The position numbers and the translations under genes are program-made. The notes beneath the pieces were generated by a model, which was given only the letters and a program-made list of their open reading frames with translations, was not told the origin of the DNA and did not search any database. 64,000 nucleotides of DNA. Source: Coriolopsis trogii (lineage: Eukaryota; Basidiomycota; Agaricomycetes; Polyporales; Polyporaceae). Shown in pieces: positions 61,063 to 64,000 of the stretch (the first letter of the stretch is position 1; each line of letters begins with the position of its first letter). Where the stretch lies: assembly GCA_020543525.1 (NCBI GenBank), contig JAHYIO010000006.1, positions 620,001 to 684,000 of the forward strand. The letters are read 5' to 3'.

Positions 61063-63972
61063 ATGACAATCTCCAGTCTTAAGCGCAAGACCAAACCGTC
61101 TGCTTCCTCTATTGCAAAACGCGTCAAGACCAAGCATGTGGCCACTGATGATCTCCCATGGAAGAAGGTCACGAAACCGCGTGAAGCAGACCTAGGAACA
61201 GGTCTGGATGGTTTCCTCGAGTTGGAGGAAGTGGAAGATGTGGATGTCGAGTTTGAGGAGACAGAGACAGGAAGGGTGGTGAAATTCAAAGTGTGTACCT
61301 TCTATGTCTTGTTGCCTGGATCAGTGCTCAATGGTCACAGCATATACATGGAGATGAAATGGACACCGGCCGTCCAGCCGGAGAACCTTCAGACGCACCT
61401 CAGAAGGCGGTCGATGTAGACGCACTTCCGGAGCCTGTCAACTTTGATTGTGAGTGGCTTCCTGTGTCTGACCCCTACACCTACAACATGCCTCCCTTTC
61501 ACTCTCATGCAAGAGACATTTCCACTTCCACACATGATTGTACCCATCTGAGTTTGCACCTCACCCTTGCTTCTTCGTAACGAACTGAGCTGAACATGAC
61601 GATGCCTCTTGGACAGGCGAAACGCTCTTGCCCGAATGGAATACGTTCCGTTTACACCCCCAACTGAATGGAATATTATTTGCGAAGAAATTTCTCACAC
61701 CGACACCCATCCAGAAGGAGGCGCTGCCCTTGGCCTTGAAAGGCAAAGATGTCGTTGGTGTAGCAGAGACGGTACGTGCTATCTTGCTTTCCCTGCCATG
61801 CACGTCTCATCCTATGGCTCGTAGGGTTCAGGAAAAACCCTGGCGTACGGTCTACCGATCCTTCACCACCTCCTCACCGAGGCGTACTCTCGCCCGATCC
61901 CGAACTCGAAAATTAGGCGGCCTGTTCGCGCTTTAATCCTCGCGCCGACGCGTGAGCTCGCGTTGCAAGTCTCGTCCCATCTGAATGCCTGTCTCTCAAG
62001 CGCAGACGTCGAATCAGCAAACGTGAATGACGATGCAGATGCTGCGAAAGCATCCTCAAAAAAGGGCAAGGGCAAGGCGAAGGCCTCAGTGGAGGCAGAC
62101 CAGAAACTACGACACCCTCCTCTCGTCAGTGTCGCAGCTATCGTTGGTGGCATGTCTTCCCAGAAGCAACGGCGTATCCTCTCTCGTGGAGTAGACGTTC
62201 TGGTTGCGACGCCTGGTCGACTTTGGGATATCCTGCAAGAGGTAAGTTTATGGACTACTTGCTGATCGGCAACGTTGTTGACCTGTTCTTTGCAGGATGA
62301 CGAGTTGGCTACACAAATTGAGAGCCTGCGTTTCTTGGTTCTGGACGAAGCGGACAGGATGATCGAGACGGGCCACTTTGCCGAGCTGGATAACATTCTT
62401 CGCCTAACCTTGCGGAAGTCAGAGTATGTCGCTATACCTCCTTGCCTTCGGCTTGCCCGTTAATCCACATGCAGCGACGATGCTATAGAGCCGGAGAATG
62501 CAGTTGGAGACGATGAGACTGAGCCTGAAGACAGCAAGGCAGGCGTTAAAGCGGGCGAACTGCAGACGTTCGTGTTCTCTGCGACCTTGAGCAAGGACTT
62601 GCAGAAGAACTTGAAGAAGCGGTCGTATTGGCGTCGGAGGAAGAATGGCAAGCCCGCTTCGACTTTGGATGACCTTCTGCTGCGATTGGACTTCCGGGAC
62701 CCTACCCCTGCCGTGGTCGATATCAGTCCGATTGGGAGCGTCGTCGCGACACTGAAGGAGAGCAAGATCGAATGTCTGACAAGTGACAAGGTATGTTTGC
62801 TCTGTACAAGTGCAGTCTGCACTCATGCTCACTCATACACAGGACGCATACTTATACTACTTCCTCCTTCGCTACCCCGGTCGTACCCTCGTCTTCCTCT
62901 CTGCCATCGATGGTATCCGTCGCCTCTCGCCTCTCCTCGACCTCCTCGGTATCCCCGCGTTTCCCTTGCACTCTCAGCTCGAGCAGCGTCAACGGCTGAA
63001 GAACCTGGACCGATTCAAGTCCACCAAAAACGCAGTGCTCCTCGCGACGGACATCGCCGCTCGTGGTCTCGATATACCGGCAGTTGATCACGTCGTACAC
63101 TACCAAGTGCCGCGGACCGCTGACACCTATGTCCATCGCAACGGTCGAACGGCGCGTGCGATGAGGCGCGGGTTCAGTCTCCTGATGTGTGCCCCGGACG
63201 AGAGGAAGCTCGTGCGGGCACTGATGCACAGTCTCAGTCGTCGTGAGTGTTCAATGTTGACAGTGTCTATCGTAGGGGAAGCTCACTCGATGCACCACGC
63301 GGACGCGGACGCCAGAGGAAGACGAGATCGCAGAGATGCCGCTGGAGCTGAGCATGCTCGATAAGCTCAAGGCGCGCGTGCAGCTCGCGCGGCAGATCGA
63401 TGCGGCGCAGCACAAGGCGAAGAAGGAGAAGCATGAGCGGAACTGGCTGAAGGAGGCTGCGGAAGCGATGCAGATCGAGCTCGACTCGGACCTCGCCAGG
63501 TACGTTCTCTGTCCTACCCTTGTTCTGGATATGCGTTCTGACTTTGACTCGGGAATGTGTTTTCTGTGTGTTTGTGGTATGGGTAGCGATGACGAGGATG
63601 CGGGGCCGTCGAAGCAGAAGCAGAAAGCGATGGCGGCAAAGATCGCAGGGATGAAGGCGGAGCTGAAAGCCATGCTCGCGCAGCCGCTCGTGGCGCGCGG
63701 GATCTCGACGCGGTACATCACCTCGGGCGCGCGATCGATCGCGGACGACTTGATCGCGGGCGAATGTGCGTTCCCTGCCTCTTGCGTTGGCGTTTGACTT
63801 CGTTTCGTTCTCTGTGCTGACGGGATGCGTTTTACGTTGTGCAGACCACGAAAACATGGTCGGGCTGAAGAAGGTCGAGGCTGGGGACGACCTTATCCAT
63901 GCTAAGGCGCGGAAGACGAAGAAGGCGAAGGTCAAAGAGGAGTTTGAGGAGTGGAATGGTATCGGGGCGTAA
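61063..63972 (+). CDS. MAK5: DEAD-box ATP-dependent RNA helicase Mak5/DDX24
   Basis: About ten exons, roughly 780-800 residues. The start at 61063 gives [15 protein letters not shown] and the Mak5-type DDLPWKKV near residue 27. [22 protein letters not shown] and [14 protein letters not shown] form the Q-motif region. Motif I is AETGSGKT, split by an intron between ET and GSGKT. Motif Ia is [13 protein letters not shown] is IVGGMS, Ib is ATPGR, II is [11 protein letters not shown] is FSATLS, IV is [11 protein letters not shown] is [10 protein letters not shown] and VI is HRNGRTAR. A charged insert with a Ser/Lys-rich stretch after motif Ia and another after motif II are typical of the Mak5 family. 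The C-terminal part is coiled and basic ([14 protein letters not shown]). It is a nucleolar helicase needed for assembly of the 60S ribosomal subunit. The stop is 28 bp before the window ends. Confidence 0.95.
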
Positions 63973-64000
63973 GGGGTGTAATATGCCAGAGGTGGAGGAG

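Overview
The window comes from a filamentous basidiomycete, most likely an Agaricomycete. The genes are split by many short GT-AG introns (about 42-70 bp). Coding sequence is GC-rich, and the gene content is typical of wood or litter fungi: secreted sedolisin proteases, a secreted GH47 mannosidase, lineage-expanded F-box/LRR genes, a fungal HNH-nuclease-like gene and a Fus3/Kpp2-type MAP kinase. I see no prokaryotic operon, CRISPR array, rRNA, credible tRNA or transposon. Gene models below were built by hand from reading frames, splice signals and protein motifs. Where I give exon coordinates I checked the phase of each junction.

Layout. 1-10 kb is gene-poor: a small three-exon gene of unknown function (2785-3474, -), a six-exon WW-type membrane protein (4065-5941, +) and an HNH-nuclease-like pseudogene broken by one stop codon (8355-9628, +). 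10-16.4 kb holds two tandem sedolisin (S53) genes on the minus strand. 17.7-27.7 kb holds an F-box/Cys-rich protein, a GH47 alpha-mannosidase, an F-box/LRR gene and Swp1/ribophorin II of the oligosaccharyltransferase. 28-33.7 kb is a run of F-box genes: one frameshifted, one a multi-frameshift pseudogene fused onto its tail, one intact. 34-40 kb is a conserved housekeeping block: NAC beta subunit, actin-interacting protein 1 and the spindle-checkpoint protein Mad3/BubR1. 41-53 kb again alternates sedolisins (two, +) with F-box genes and relics (-). 53.5-64 kb holds a TEY MAP kinase, a 3.6 kb stretch without a confident gene, an Rmd1/DUF155 membrane protein, and the DEAD-box helicase Mak5 divergent from it.

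How it fits together. Conserved single-copy genes (Swp1, NAC beta, Aip1, Mad3, MAPK, Rmd1, Mak5) are interleaved with two fast-evolving families, secreted sedolisins (four copies) and F-box/LRR proteins (five open frames plus relics). The sedolisins share one exon plan and each has a TATA box roughly 70-100 bp upstream of its start. Together with GH47 they suggest extracellular protein and glycan degradation. The F-box copies show duplication, inversion, fusion and decay. I found no convincing wholly new system. The most informative novelties are the Mad3 protein's array of repeated IFRD modules, the F-box tail made from the wrong frame of a truncated paralogue, and the single-nonsense HNH pseudogene.
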